A stretch of DNA of 53,821 nucleotides from Rhodospirillales bacterium (GCA_026196105.1 JAPHRK010000018.1:1-53821); one strand, 5' to 3'; shown: positions 40,776 to 50,044, counted from the first letter of the stretch. Translations and numbers: made by a program. The notes: a model not told the origin generated them from the sequence alone.

Positions 40776-41765
40776 ATGACAACTGAAGCAAACGGTAATT
40801 TGGGCCTCCTTTCCAGGTTGCTAACACTCGTAGGACTCGTCTTCATCGTCGCTGCCTACTTCTCCCCCATTTGGTGGGTATCTCTGACCGCTCCGCAATA
40901 TCCTGATGATGCCTTCCCACAAGGTATTCGCATACACTTCCATGTTGATTCTGTTTCCAATGGCTGTAAAAAAGTTGTAGTCAAAGAAAGGCATCATGAA
41001 GAGGAAGCGCTAAACTGTAAGCACGAGATGGATGCCATTAACCACTATGTGGGTATGTATCCAATTTCTTCTGGTGGCCCTGTTGAGCGAGCTTATGCGC
41101 CCTTCATGTTCTCCCTTCTTGTATTGATGTTGCTGACCTTTATGGTGCCAGGACAAGGAAAGAGGGCTGTCGTTTTTGCTGGGGGAGGCGCTGCCATTAT
41201 CGGGTGGATGTCCTTAGCAATGATGACCAAAGGGGGAATGGCCTATTTGTCTCCCAACTACATTTATGACCTTACCACGACGATGTCTCTCTACGATGAA
41301 GATTGGGCCGATTGGTCTGGTATGATGGCGATCAAAGAAAGCTATTCGGAAGGTTTAGGTCGTTATTTTCGGGATGTAGTTAATAATAACAAAGCTGTTG
41401 CTGTGATGATGACGGCAGCTAACGTTGTCTATTGGGCAATTATAGCTGCTGTAATTGTCGTTGCCATAGGTTTGTGGAAGTTTCGCCCAACCATGTGGCT
41501 CCTGGCTCTTGTCCCTGCTGCTCTGCCTATATTCTTCGTTGTAGAATACGCCGCATGGCTATGGTGGTTTGGTCATAGCTTGCACGAAATGGCGGCCTTT
41601 ACGGTGAAGCCTTTCATGCCAACGGTTTTGGGCCAGGGTAAAGTTGCCCAGTTCGCCACCTATTCTTACCCCCATTACGGATTTGGATTTTTTGTAGCTA
41701 CTTTCTTTGCCTTAGCTCTTGCAATGCTCCTAAGACGTAAACAAATGAAGGAAAACGGTGAGTAA
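40776..41765 (+). CDS. nosB: NosB-like membrane protein of clade II nos clusters
   Basis: A 329-residue inner-membrane protein with about six hydrophobic segments. The N-terminal helix is followed by SPIWWVSLTAPQYPDDAFPQGI and then a periplasmic loop rich in His and Cys (KKVVVKERHHEEEALNCKHEMDAINHYVGMYP), a possible metal site. Later segments include YAAWLWWFGHSLHEMAAFTVKPFMP. Place and character match NosB, a marker of clade II clusters whose exact role is unknown. I prefer ATG 40776 to a TTG 18 bases upstream. Confidence 0.85.
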   Translation: MTTEANGNLGLLSRLLTLVGLVFIVAAYFSPIWWVSLTAPQYPDDAFPQGIRIHFHVDSVSNGCKKVVVKERHHEEEALNCKHEMDAINHYVGMYPISSGGPVERAYAPFMFSLLVLMLLTFMVPGQGKRAVVFAGGGAAIIGWMSLAMMTKGGMAYLSPNYIYDLTTTMSLYDEDWADWSGMMAIKESYSEGLGRYFRDVVNNNKAVAVMMTAANVVYWAIIAAVIVVAIGLWKFRPTMWLLALVPAALPIFFVVEYAAWLWWFGHSLHEMAAFTVKPFMPTVLGQGKVAQFATYSYPHYGFGFFVATFFALALAMLLRRKQMKENGE

Positions 41766-41785
41766 TTCACTGTTTTAGGTGAGGC

Positions 41786-43111
41786 ATGGTTCGTTTAAGC
41801 ACCATCCTTCTAGCCCTTATAATTGGCTTCATCATGCCATCGTTTGCTGCGGAGGTTCTCCCTTTGCAGCAAATGATTGATGATGCCAATAAAGGAGATG
41901 TGGTCACCCCTCCACCCGGCATTTATAAAGGCCCCATCATTATTGATAAAGCCTTGGTCCTAGATGGTTTGGGCAAGGTCACTATTGATGCTGGTGGTGA
42001 AGGGACTATCATCACCCTTGATACTGATGGCGCAACAATCAAGAACCTAATTTTACGAAACTCAGGAGATCAGCATAATGATCTCGACTCCGGTGTTCAA
42101 ATTAGGGGTAACTACAATGTGGTCAAAGATAACGTCATGGAAAACGTTCTCTTTGGAGTTGAACTCCAGCAGTCCAATAATAATATCGTCCGCCGGAATA
42201 AAATTGGCTCGCACCCATTTTCTTTAGGGGTTCGTGGTGATGGTATTCGTCTTTGGTACAGTATGGAAAACAAGATCACAGACAATGTCATTGATGGCGC
42301 TCGTGATATGGTCATTTGGTATTCTACCAATAACGAAATCATGAGAAACAAGATTAGTAATGGTCGTTATGGTCTGCACTTTATGTATTCCAAGTACAAT
42401 CTGGTTGAGGAAAACGACATCTTTAATAACAATGTCGGCATTTTCCTCATGTATTCAGACGATGTTGTTATTAAGAAAAATCGTATTGTCCAGGCCTTAG
42501 GCCCAACGGGTATGGGCATTGGCATGAAAGAGTCCAGCAATGTGGAGGTGAGTGATAATAAAATCCTCTATGCCGCCATTGGTATTTACCTGGATGTTTC
42601 CCCTTACCAACCTGATACCACTAACCGTTTTTACCGTAACACCCTGGCTTTTACCGGTATCGGAGTGAAGTTCCTCAACGATTGGCAAGGCAACTTGCTT
42701 GCTGATAATCGCTTTGAAAATAATATTCATCAGGTTTCTGTAGCTGCTGGCGCAACGGCTAAGCGCAACGAGTGGGATGGCAATTACTGGGACGATTACG
42801 AAGGGTTTGATCGTAACAAAGATAACACAGGGGATTTCCCCTACGATATACAGGTTTTCGCTGATCGGATATGGATGGATGTCCCCCATGCGGCATATTT
42901 TAAAGGCTCACCAATCCTAACTGCACTAGACTTTATGGAACGCTTGGCACCCTTTACCGAACCCATTTTGATGCTGCGTGATGCCAAGCCTAAAATGGAC
43001 ACCACCTTTAAAGCACCAAAAGCCTCTGAAGCTAAGGCAGTTGAAGGTATGGGAACCGATGACCGAATTGACCCCTTCGGGTTAAACAAACGCTTGCAGA
43101 AAAAAGAGTAA
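41786..43111 (+). CDS. nosD: Nitrous oxide reductase maturation protein NosD
   Basis: A 441-residue periplasmic protein. Signal peptide to about residue 21 (FIMPSFA-AE). The body is a right-handed beta-helix of CASH/NosD repeats: NYNVVKDNVMENVLFGVELQ, NNIVRRNKIGSH, ENKITDNVIDGA, NEIMRNKISNGRYGLHFMYS. It supplies copper to NosZ during CuZ assembly, together with NosF and NosY. AGGTGAGG precedes the start. Confidence 0.95.
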   Translation: MVRLSTILLALIIGFIMPSFAAEVLPLQQMIDDANKGDVVTPPPGIYKGPIIIDKALVLDGLGKVTIDAGGEGTIITLDTDGATIKNLILRNSGDQHNDLDSGVQIRGNYNVVKDNVMENVLFGVELQQSNNNIVRRNKIGSHPFSLGVRGDGIRLWYSMENKITDNVIDGARDMVIWYSTNNEIMRNKISNGRYGLHFMYSKYNLVEENDIFNNNVGIFLMYSDDVVIKKNRIVQALGPTGMGIGMKESSNVEVSDNKILYAAIGIYLDVSPYQPDTTNRFYRNTLAFTGIGVKFLNDWQGNLLADNRFENNIHQVSVAAGATAKRNEWDGNYWDDYEGFDRNKDNTGDFPYDIQVFADRIWMDVPHAAYFKGSPILTALDFMERLAPFTEPILMLRDAKPKMDTTFKAPKASEAKAVEGMGTDDRIDPFGLNKRLQKKE

Positions 43112-43116
43112 GTAGG

Positions 43117-43902
43117 ATGTCTGACTCCAAAAAAACGGACAAAGCTCCAGAGAAAAAGAAAAAGCCGAAAAAGCTTTCGAAAAACCAACGAAAAGCTCGA
43201 CGTGAATTCATGCGTTCGGTGGCTATTGGTGGCGGTGTCGTAGGCGCTTCTTTGCTTGGGTTTTTCCCGGTTGAAAAGAATTGGAACCCGAGGCTTCGTC
43301 CTCCTGGGGCCATTGATGAAAAAGATTTTCTAGCGGCCTGTATCAAGTGTGGCCAATGTGTTCAGGTTTGCCCGGTAGAAGCTATTTTCCTTGGTGATCT
43401 GGATGAAGGCTTTGGTATTGGTGCTCCCTATATCGACTCACGCGCTCAGGCCTGTGATTTCTCTTGTGATGCTTTGCAATGTATTTTGGCCTGTCCAACA
43501 GAGGCTCTAACTCACAAGATAGATAAAAAAGAGCAGGTCCGTATGGGCCTTGCTCGTGTTGTGCGTCCGAATGCATGCCTCGCCAAAGAAGCTAAACCCT
43601 TCAAAGGTACAATTAGAGGGCCTGACTATAATGGCTTGATGCGCATAACAGAAATTGACCGTTGGGTACCCGTTAAGCTCGGCGAACATGAGTTTGATCG
43701 CACGGTTTGTGATCTTTGCGTTAAGTATTGTCCAATTCCAGGTGCCCTTGATCTGGAGCCTCTCTATGAGAATGCTAGTCGCGATGGTTGGCTGCCAGTT
43801 GTCGATAAAGAGTGTGTCGGCTGTGGATTGTGTGACATGGTTTGCCCGGTTGAACCCAGCGTGTTCACAATTGATGAACGTAAGACATGGAGTGACACAT
43901 GA
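43117..43902 (+). CDS. nosG: Tat-exported ferredoxin-type protein NosG (NapG family)
   Basis: A 261-residue protein. A basic lead (KKTDKAPEKKKKPKKLS) is followed by a twin-arginine signal ARREFMRSVAIGG. Four [4Fe-4S] cluster motifs are present: CIKCGQCVQVCP, CDFSCDALQCILACP, CDLCVKYCPIPGA and CVGCGLCDMVCP. With NosH it carries electrons from menaquinol toward the periplasm. It starts five bases after nosD and overlaps nosH by four. Confidence 0.94.
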   Translation: MSDSKKTDKAPEKKKKPKKLSKNQRKARREFMRSVAIGGGVVGASLLGFFPVEKNWNPRLRPPGAIDEKDFLAACIKCGQCVQVCPVEAIFLGDLDEGFGIGAPYIDSRAQACDFSCDALQCILACPTEALTHKIDKKEQVRMGLARVVRPNACLAKEAKPFKGTIRGPDYNGLMRITEIDRWVPVKLGEHEFDRTVCDLCVKYCPIPGALDLEPLYENASRDGWLPVVDKECVGCGLCDMVCPVEPSVFTIDERKTWSDT

Positions 43903-44873
43903 GTGGTTTTGTGAACTCCCTATCGGTGATGCTGGGGGCCAAACCTTTGGCAATGGATACAAAACGTCAAAGTGAAGAGGTTCGTCAGCTCCACAAGGAC
44001 AAACGATCTCCAGAAGCCATCGCTGAACGCAACCAGGCTATGCTCGACGAAGAGCATATGAAGCCGAAAAATAAATGGCTTATTCGCCGTTGGATTTCTA
44101 TCTTCCTGGTGAATATAATCTTTGTCATTTCCTTTTATTTCGATGTCCAGCTTGTAGAGGGGGCTTTGACGGCTTCCCGGGTTATCGGTTTCCATTTTGC
44201 GGACCTCAATTCTGCTATACAGGTAATGTTGGCCCATAAAGCGTTCCTCATCAATCTGGTGATTGGGTTCGTAACAGTCTTTGTCCTCTGGTGGTTGGTA
44301 GGGGGGCGTTCCTTCTGTTCCTGGGCTTGCCCATACCACCTTGTTTCAGAATGGGCTGAAATGGCCCACCTGTGGCTGCGCGCCCGTAAGTATATTAAAA
44401 ATCGTGAACTTCATCGCGGTACGAGGACAGTACTCTACGTTATCTTCAGCCTCTTAGCCCTCGTGACAGGCTATACTGTTTTCGAAGCTATTTCTCCGGT
44501 TGGTATTCTCAGCCGTGCTATCATCTATGGCCCGACTCTGGCGCTGATCTGGGTTGCTGGCTTATTGGTGGTGGAAATCTTTTTCTCACGCCGTTTCTGG
44601 TGTCGCTATATTTGCCCTATCGGGGTGACTTATGCTTTTGTTGGATCGATTTCACCCGTTCAAATTAAGTATGATGCGGTCGAATGCCACCACGATGGCG
44701 CTTGTCGTAGAGTCTGCTTGGTTCCCCATGTTTTGGAAACCACCAAGATGGGCTATGCCGACGATATGGAGGTGTCCATTGGGGCCGATTGTACCCGTTG
44801 TGGTATGTGTGTTGATGTTTGCCCCACTGGTTCTCTTGCTTTTGAAGTTAAAGGGCTTAAAAGTCTATTATGA
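43899..44873 (+). CDS. nosH: Membrane-bound iron-sulfur quinol oxidase NosH (NapH family)
   Basis: A 324-residue inner-membrane protein with four main helices. Conserved CSWACPYH and CRYICPIG are the NapH-type CX3CP motifs on the cytosolic side. The C-terminal domain has CHHDGACRRVCLVPHVL and CTRCGMCVDVCPTG for iron-sulfur clusters. It oxidises quinol and passes electrons to NosG. Overlaps both neighbours by four bases. Confidence 0.94.
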   Translation: MSGFVNSLSVMLGAKPLAMDTKRQSEEVRQLHKDKRSPEAIAERNQAMLDEEHMKPKNKWLIRRWISIFLVNIIFVISFYFDVQLVEGALTASRVIGFHFADLNSAIQVMLAHKAFLINLVIGFVTVFVLWWLVGGRSFCSWACPYHLVSEWAEMAHLWLRARKYIKNRELHRGTRTVLYVIFSLLALVTGYTVFEAISPVGILSRAIIYGPTLALIWVAGLLVVEIFFSRRFWCRYICPIGVTYAFVGSISPVQIKYDAVECHHDGACRRVCLVPHVLETTKMGYADDMEVSIGADCTRCGMCVDVCPTGSLAFEVKGLKSLL

Positions 44874-45745
44874 TCAAATTTGAAAATGTCTCCAAAACCT
44901 TTAAAAAACGCCCGGTTCTGGACCAGGTCAGTCTGCATATCAAAGAGCAGAACCGTATCGCCTTAGTTGGCTCAAACGGGGCTGGAAAAACCACCCTGAT
45001 CCGTTGCCTGTTAGGTGAATATAATTATGAAGGTAGTGTTGAGGTCTTAGGCAAGAATCCACGTATAGATCGTCGGGACGTTCTTAAGCGTATTGGCTTT
45101 GTCCCTCAGTTACCACCTCCCTTGAAGATGCCTGTCGGTGAGTTAATCCGTTTTTCTGCAGGTATTTGCGGGTCTAATCCCGCTGCTATGGAAGATGTAG
45201 CCACTAAGCTGGGGTTAGATATTGCTCAAATTCGCAGCCAATCTTTTGTTAAGCTCTCTGGTGGGCAGAAACAAAAGCTGCTGATTGGTATTGCTCTGGG
45301 TCGAGAATGTGATGTGCTGATGATGGATGAGCCTGCCGCAAACCTTGATCCTGAAGCACGGCATATCTTTTTTAATCTCTTAGCAGAGCGCCAAAAGAAC
45401 ACGACTATGATCCTTTCAAGCCATCGCTTGGATGAGGTTGCTTCATTGGTTAATCGCGTGGTGGAGTTAGACCGAGGTAAAATCGTTCTTGATGACTATG
45501 TTGCCGACCAAGTTGACATGGATAGTATTTTGATCTGCCGTGTGACTATGAACAGAGATGAAGCCTCCTTTGCTAATGCTTTGAAGGAATGGAAGTTTAA
45601 ACCTGGTTTAGGTGAGCTAACTTGGGAAGGCCAAGTTGCTGGACCTGATCGCCTTCGCTTTTTAGGTGTGATTTCTCGCTACGCTGCTGTGGTTAAAAGT
45701 TTTGCCCTGGAGCCTAATGAAAAGAGCCAGGAGGCAGCTCAATGA
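44870..45745 (+). CDS. nosF: ABC transporter ATP-binding protein NosF
   Basis: A 291-residue ATPase: Walker A GSNGAGKTT, signature LSGGQKQKLL, Walker B VLMMDEPAANLDP and the H-loop ILSSHRLDE. With NosY and NosD it forms the copper- or sulfur-handling machine for CuZ assembly. Overlaps nosH and nosL by four bases each. Confidence 0.94.
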   Translation: MIKFENVSKTFKKRPVLDQVSLHIKEQNRIALVGSNGAGKTTLIRCLLGEYNYEGSVEVLGKNPRIDRRDVLKRIGFVPQLPPPLKMPVGELIRFSAGICGSNPAAMEDVATKLGLDIAQIRSQSFVKLSGGQKQKLLIGIALGRECDVLMMDEPAANLDPEARHIFFNLLAERQKNTTMILSSHRLDEVASLVNRVVELDRGKIVLDDYVADQVDMDSILICRVTMNRDEASFANALKEWKFKPGLGELTWEGQVAGPDRLRFLGVISRYAAVVKSFALEPNEKSQEAAQ

Positions 45746-46335
45746 GGATACTTCTTGTTACAGTAATTTCTTTATTGCTCGCCGGCTGTTTTAGCGAAGA
45801 GAAAACCGGGGCAGTGGATGTTCACCTGGATCGAGATTCATGTGAAATGTGCCGTATGCTGATTAGTGACCCGCGCTTTATGGCTCAAGTACGCGGGGGA
45901 CCTGACATGAAGGCTTACAAGTTTGATGATATTGGTGATGCGCTTCATTGGATTAATAAGAAAGATTGGAAAAATCAGGCTAGCACTGAAATCTGGGTTG
46001 CTGACATGAACAGTGAAAAGTCCATTACCTGGCTTGATGCCAAGAAAGCCTTCTACATTGATGGGCAGATGACCCCAATGAATTATGGTTATGGGGCGTT
46101 GGCAGAGCAAAGCGATAAAGCTGTTACTTTTGAAACCATGAAAGACACGATCTTGGGAAAAGGCAATAACTTGCTCTGTGCTATTCCTTTGAATGGTGAA
46201 AACTCAGAGGGTACTCATGGAATGGAAGGCCATACTCAGGCCGACCACGAGCGCCATATGAAAGACCCCAACCACAAGCATAACCCGGACCATAATCATG
46301 ACTCGTCTCATGATAAAATGGGGGATCACAAATGA
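45742..46335 (+). CDS. nosL: Copper chaperone lipoprotein NosL with His-rich tail
   Basis: A 197-residue lipoprotein: the signal ends at lipobox LLAG-C (Cys16). The copper-binding CEMCRMLISDPRFMAQV is conserved, as are YKFDDIGDALHWIN and ITWLDAKKAFYI. The C-terminus (about residues 155-197) adds a His-rich tail with nine histidines in motifs such as NHKHN and DHNHD, which many NosL proteins lack. It hands Cu(I) to NosD. Confidence 0.94.
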   Translation: MRILLVTVISLLLAGCFSEEKTGAVDVHLDRDSCEMCRMLISDPRFMAQVRGGPDMKAYKFDDIGDALHWINKKDWKNQASTEIWVADMNSEKSITWLDAKKAFYIDGQMTPMNYGYGALAEQSDKAVTFETMKDTILGKGNNLLCAIPLNGENSEGTHGMEGHTQADHERHMKDPNHKHNPDHNHDSSHDKMGDHK

Positions 46336-47159
46336 AAAACCTCCTTCTCACCGCGCGTTTGGATATGAGCGAGTCCCTTCGGTCTAAGTGGTTTAGCCTT
46401 TATGCCATTATCTTTGGTGGCTTGATTGTAGTGCTGTTCCTTTCCGGTGTTAGTGATTCAAGAGTTATGGGCTTTACAGGTCTGTCGCGGTTGCTCTTGA
46501 TCTATATCCAAATTTGCATGGCCCTGCTGCCTGTCTTCATTCTCCTAACGACTGTGCGGTCAGTAGCGGGTGATCGAGAAGCTGGGGTTTTCGAATACCT
46601 TCTGTCCTTACCAGTCCCTTTGTCAGCTTGGTTCTGGGGTAAAACCTTTGGGCGCTTTGCTGTGGTTTTTCTCCCTGTGTTAGGGGCAATGGTTCTAGCG
46701 GCTGTCTGGGGAATGGTTAAAGGGATTGAAGTTCCTTGGGCCTCTTTGGGACTTTATGTGGCACTGCTCATTTCACTGGCATGGTGCTTCTTGGGCATTG
46801 GCATGATGATCTCCAGCATGGCCCGCTCTATCGATATTGCGCAAGGAGCAGCCTTTCTGGTCTGGCTTCTATTGTTGATGTTCATGGATTTGATCCTGCT
46901 TGGTTTGATGGTGAAGGCCTCTTGGCCTCCTGAAATTGTTATTGGCATTTCTCTTGTTAACCCCATGCAGGTCTTCCGCACAGCGGCTTTGGTTTTGTTT
47001 GATCCAGCCCTTATGATCATGGGGCCTGCCGCCTTTGTTATCTTGGATAATTTTGGTACTGAGGGCTTTGTTTCCTTTGCCATCGTCTATCCAGCCGTGC
47101 TTGGTACAATTGCGGCATCTCTGGGGTACCTGATTTTCCGCCGAGGTGATCTCCCTTAA
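46332..47159 (+). CDS. nosY: ABC-2 type permease NosY
   Basis: A 275-residue inner-membrane protein with six hydrophobic segments. LTARLDMSESLRSKWFSLYA opens it and VRSVAGDREAGVFEYLLSLPVPLSAWFWGK is the NosY signature. It works with NosF and NosD in CuZ maturation. Overlaps nosL by four bases; ubiE begins one base after its stop. Confidence 0.94.
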   Translation: MKNLLLTARLDMSESLRSKWFSLYAIIFGGLIVVLFLSGVSDSRVMGFTGLSRLLLIYIQICMALLPVFILLTTVRSVAGDREAGVFEYLLSLPVPLSAWFWGKTFGRFAVVFLPVLGAMVLAAVWGMVKGIEVPWASLGLYVALLISLAWCFLGIGMMISSMARSIDIAQGAAFLVWLLLLMFMDLILLGLMVKASWPPEIVIGISLVNPMQVFRTAALVLFDPALMIMGPAAFVILDNFGTEGFVSFAIVYPAVLGTIAASLGYLIFRRGDLP

Positions 47160-47160
47160 G

Positions 47161-47883
47161 ATGGGTGAAGAGTTAGATAAAACATTTGGGTTTGAAGACG
47201 TAGAGCCTCAAGAAAGACAAAAGCGTGTACGCCAAGTCTTTCAAGCCGTTGCAGGTCGTTATGATTTGATGAACGATGTCATGAGTTTTGGCATCCATCG
47301 CCTGTGGAAGCGCTTAATGGCGCGTAGGGCTGACCCTAAGCCTGAGCAGGTGATTGTTGATCTTGCAGGCGGTACAGGTGACGTGGCGGCCCTGATGGGC
47401 GACTACGACCGCTCTGTCATCGTTTGTGATCCCAGCAGCGCTATGATGACCGCAGGGGTCATGCGAGGTCATGGCCCTTTGACATGGGTCGCCGGAAGTG
47501 GTGAAGCTCTGCCTTTCCCCGATAATTCCGTTGATACCCTCACTATTGCCTTTGGTTTGCGCAATGTCACGCAGCTCGATGCCTGCCTCTCAGAAATTCA
47601 TAGGGTTTTAAAACCGGGAGGGCGTATGCTTTGCCTGGAATTTTCCAAGCCTATGCCTTTGATCAAACCCTTCTACGACTTTCACTCTTTCCATATCATC
47701 CCCCGCCTTGGTGCCTGGATCGCCAAACAACCGATTGCCTATACTTACCTCGTCGAGTCTATCCGCAAATTCCCTGATCAAAAGGAACTGGTGGATTTAA
47801 TGGAAACGGCAGGGTTTAAAAGTGTGAGGTATTGTAACCTCTCTTTCGGGATTGCTTGTTTGCATGTGGGGGAGAAGGGGTAA
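47161..47883 (+). CDS. ubiE: Demethylmenaquinone / 2-polyprenyl-benzoquinol methyltransferase UbiE
   Basis: A 240-residue SAM-dependent methyltransferase: FGFEDVEPQERQKRVRQVF opens it, VVDLAGGTGDVA-type motif I is IVDLAGGTGDVAALM, TIAFGLRNVTQLDACLSEIHRVLKPGG is the UbiE signature, and YTYLVESIRKFPDQKEL follows. It methylates the quinone ring of ubiquinone and menaquinone precursors. It starts one base after nosY, so it is translationally tied to the nos cluster, an uncommon place for ubiE. AGGTGAT lies 11 bases before the chosen ATG; a GTG 15 bases upstream is also in frame. Confidence 0.92.
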   Translation: MGEELDKTFGFEDVEPQERQKRVRQVFQAVAGRYDLMNDVMSFGIHRLWKRLMARRADPKPEQVIVDLAGGTGDVAALMGDYDRSVIVCDPSSAMMTAGVMRGHGPLTWVAGSGEALPFPDNSVDTLTIAFGLRNVTQLDACLSEIHRVLKPGGRMLCLEFSKPMPLIKPFYDFHSFHIIPRLGAWIAKQPIAYTYLVESIRKFPDQKELVDLMETAGFKSVRYCNLSFGIACLHVGEKG

Positions 47884-47896
47884 TCCTTCTCAAATA

Positions 47897-47930
47897 CCGT
47901 CATGCGAGAGTTGGGTCGGACATCTAGAAG
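47897..47930. repeat. Degenerate copy of the dispersed CCGTCATGC repeat
   Basis: CCGTCATGC at its start and GGACATCTAGAAG at its end match the ends of the common alphaproteobacterial intergenic repeat (CCGTCATGC...CATCCAGAAG). The inverted arms have decayed. It follows ubiE by 14 bases. The better-preserved relative is at 5116-5146. Confidence 0.4.
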
Positions 47931-48062
47931 TTACAGATAAATTTGATTGACTTCATGGTCGTCTCTTTTACGTGGCTTTTTCGTCTTTGTAAGCCATCAA
48001 AAACATTATATTTTACGGGAAAATTTAATTATTTAAAGGGATAAAACTACAAAAAATTGACG

Positions 48063-48794
48063 TTATTTTGGGTTTAAGTCAATAATAGCAAAGGGTTTTT
48101 TTGTTTTCAGGTAGGCTGAAAACCGCTTCATGAAAGGAGCAAACTCTTTGCCTAAATAATGGAAGACGGGAACGGTTGAAATATTCTTTTTTATGTAAGG
48201 TGGTGTGCGGAAAAAGCCGGAATTTATCTTTGTTTTAACATTGTAATCAGTCGCTAGAAAATCTTTTAATAAATCTTCGTCGTAAGCCTGGAATAGCTTC
48301 TTGGTGTTGTGATAAGCTTTTTTAATCGAAGAAATATGGTACTGTTCTTGCCAAATAATTCCGAGAGTGTAACCCGTATTAGTACCCCTAATTATATCAG
48401 GGAATGGGTGCGCCCAGAGAGAATTTGAAACAGAAAACAAGGGTGCTTCAGAACGGATAAATTCACGTTCGTATAAAGTTTCAGCTTTTTTTATGCGGAA
48501 AACTTCTCCATCTACCAACTTGTGATTGAACTGCTGAATTCCCCTTCTGCCAGGGGATTTTGAAAGGGTAATTGAGCAACCTAGCTCTGCGTAGGTTTGT
48601 CTGAGGATATCTGCGGCTGCAGCGGTTAGGGTGTTTTTAGAAACAACAGCAATGGACTTAGGGCAATCATTGTTATCTTGCCCAATTGAAGGAGTAGAAT
48701 AAGTAGTAACAAGAAAAAAGGTGAGTAAAACTGATCTGTACAGTTTTGTCAGTATCTCACCATTAGATCTCATATTAAGGCCTTGGTTTTTCAT
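48063..48794 (-). CDS. Periplasmic solute-binding protein, family 3-like
   Basis: A 243-residue protein with a late signal peptide (YRSVLLTFFLVTTYSTPSIGQ). It reads like the bacterial extracellular solute-binding family 3: IAVVSKNTLTAAAADILRQTYAELGC, then GEVFRIKKAETLYEREFIRSEAPL, and a C-terminal KRFSAYLKTKKPFAIID. Most such stand-alone proteins in alphaproteobacteria have no cognate permease and no known ligand; none is near. The first 7 residues may be extra, as a second ATG lies at 48773. AT-rich surroundings. Confidence 0.65.
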   Translation of the reverse strand: MKNQGLNMRSNGEILTKLYRSVLLTFFLVTTYSTPSIGQDNNDCPKSIAVVSKNTLTAAAADILRQTYAELGCSITLSKSPGRRGIQQFNHKLVDGEVFRIKKAETLYEREFIRSEAPLFSVSNSLWAHPFPDIIRGTNTGYTLGIIWQEQYHISSIKKAYHNTKKLFQAYDEDLLKDFLATDYNVKTKINSGFFRTPPYIKKNISTVPVFHYLGKEFAPFMKRFSAYLKTKKPFAIIDLNPK

Positions 48795-48862
48795 TTCGAA
48801 AAAAGATATTATTTTTCTTAAGTATTCAAGGTACCTTCAAATAACTTGTGGGGGAAGAATTT

Positions 48863-48911
48863 AATGGCCTGTTCTTCTTCTAGGAGATCAACTTAATGTG
48901 AACAGGCCATT
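48863..48911 (-). terminator. Inverted repeat after the BMP binding-protein gene
   Basis: AATGGCCTGTTC (48863-48874) and GAACAGGCCATT (48900-48911) form a perfect 12-base-pair stem with a 25-base loop, 14 bases beyond the stop of the BMP gene. No strong T-run follows on the minus strand. Confidence 0.6.
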
Positions 48912-48924
48912 ATTGTGTGTTGTT

Positions 48925-50007
48925 TTATTTAGGTAAAGAGCCTTCGACTCCTTCGATGTAAAAATTCATACTGGCTAAAACACCATCTGTGATGACCTCT
49001 CCATCTGCGAGGAAGGGGGTACCATCTTGCTTTTTAAGAGGACCTGTAAAGGGGTGGAATTTACCAGCTGAAATAGCATCAACGGTGGTTTTAAATTCAG
49101 CAGCAACTTCAGCCGGAACAACCTTGTTCATTTCGGGAAAGCTCAACATCCCTGAGTTAATGCCACCCCAGACGTCTTCAGACTTCCAAGTACCCTCCAT
49201 GGCTTCTTTTACTCGCTTAATATAATATGGGTTCCAGGAATCAATTAAAGATGTCAGTTGAGCATCTGGGCCAAAGCTGTGCATATCAGATGCTTGACCT
49301 ATCGCGTAGATGCCTTCTTGCTGAGCTAGCTTCATAGGGGCTGCTGAATCAGTGTGCTGGAACATGACGTCAACTCCCTGGTCGCGCAGTGCTTTGGCTG
49401 CGGCTGTCTCTTTGCCAGGATCAAACCAGCTACTCACCCAAACGATTTTTAATTTGATATTTGGGTTAACGGATTTAGCTCCGAGATAAGTGGCGTTAAT
49501 ACCCATGACAACTTCAGGAATTGGGAAAGAGGCTATGTAGCCAAGTGTGTTGGTTTTTGTCATACGCCCAGCAACGATCCCTGCTGCATACCTTCCCTCA
49601 TAAAATCGAACGTTATAGGTTGAAACGTTTTTAGCTCTTTTGAACCCCGTAGCGTGTTCAAATTTCACTTTGGGAAAACGCTTAGCAACCTTAATAACAG
49701 GATTCATATATCCAAAAGAAGTCGCAAAAATAAGGTCAGCGCCTTTTTGAGCCATTTGGGTTATTACCCGTTCAGCATCGGGCCCCTCAGAAACACTCTC
49801 TGCATAAGTGGTTTCAACCTTATCGCCAAATGCTTTTTGAACGGCTTTGAGGCCTTCGTGATGTTGATAAGACCAGCCATGATCACCCACAGGTCCAACA
49901 TAAACAAAGCCGACTTTAAATTTATCAGCGGCCTGAGCTGATATATTCAGCGAAAATCCTGCACAAAGAGCCACAATGCCCCAAGCTAATAGTCTCCAAC
50001 GTTTCAT
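48925..50007 (-). CDS. BMP family ABC transporter substrate-binding protein
   Basis: A 360-residue periplasmic protein with signal peptide to about residue 26 (LNISAQA-AD). KVGFVYVGPVGDHGWSYQHHEGL is the BMP/PnrA signature, followed by GADLIFATSFGY and KFEHATGFKR. Such proteins bind purine nucleosides or related compounds (in other species riboflavin or xanthine-type ligands). It is last in the transport operon, 37 bases after a permease gene. Confidence 0.93.
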   Translation of the reverse strand: MKRWRLLAWGIVALCAGFSLNISAQAADKFKVGFVYVGPVGDHGWSYQHHEGLKAVQKAFGDKVETTYAESVSEGPDAERVITQMAQKGADLIFATSFGYMNPVIKVAKRFPKVKFEHATGFKRAKNVSTYNVRFYEGRYAAGIVAGRMTKTNTLGYIASFPIPEVVMGINATYLGAKSVNPNIKLKIVWVSSWFDPGKETAAAKALRDQGVDVMFQHTDSAAPMKLAQQEGIYAIGQASDMHSFGPDAQLTSLIDSWNPYYIKRVKEAMEGTWKSEDVWGGINSGMLSFPEMNKVVPAEVAAEFKTTVDAISAGKFHPFTGPLKKQDGTPFLADGEVITDGVLASMNFYIEGVEGSLPK

Positions 50008-50044
50008 TGTAAAACTCCAAAAAACAATTCGAACAAATTTACTC

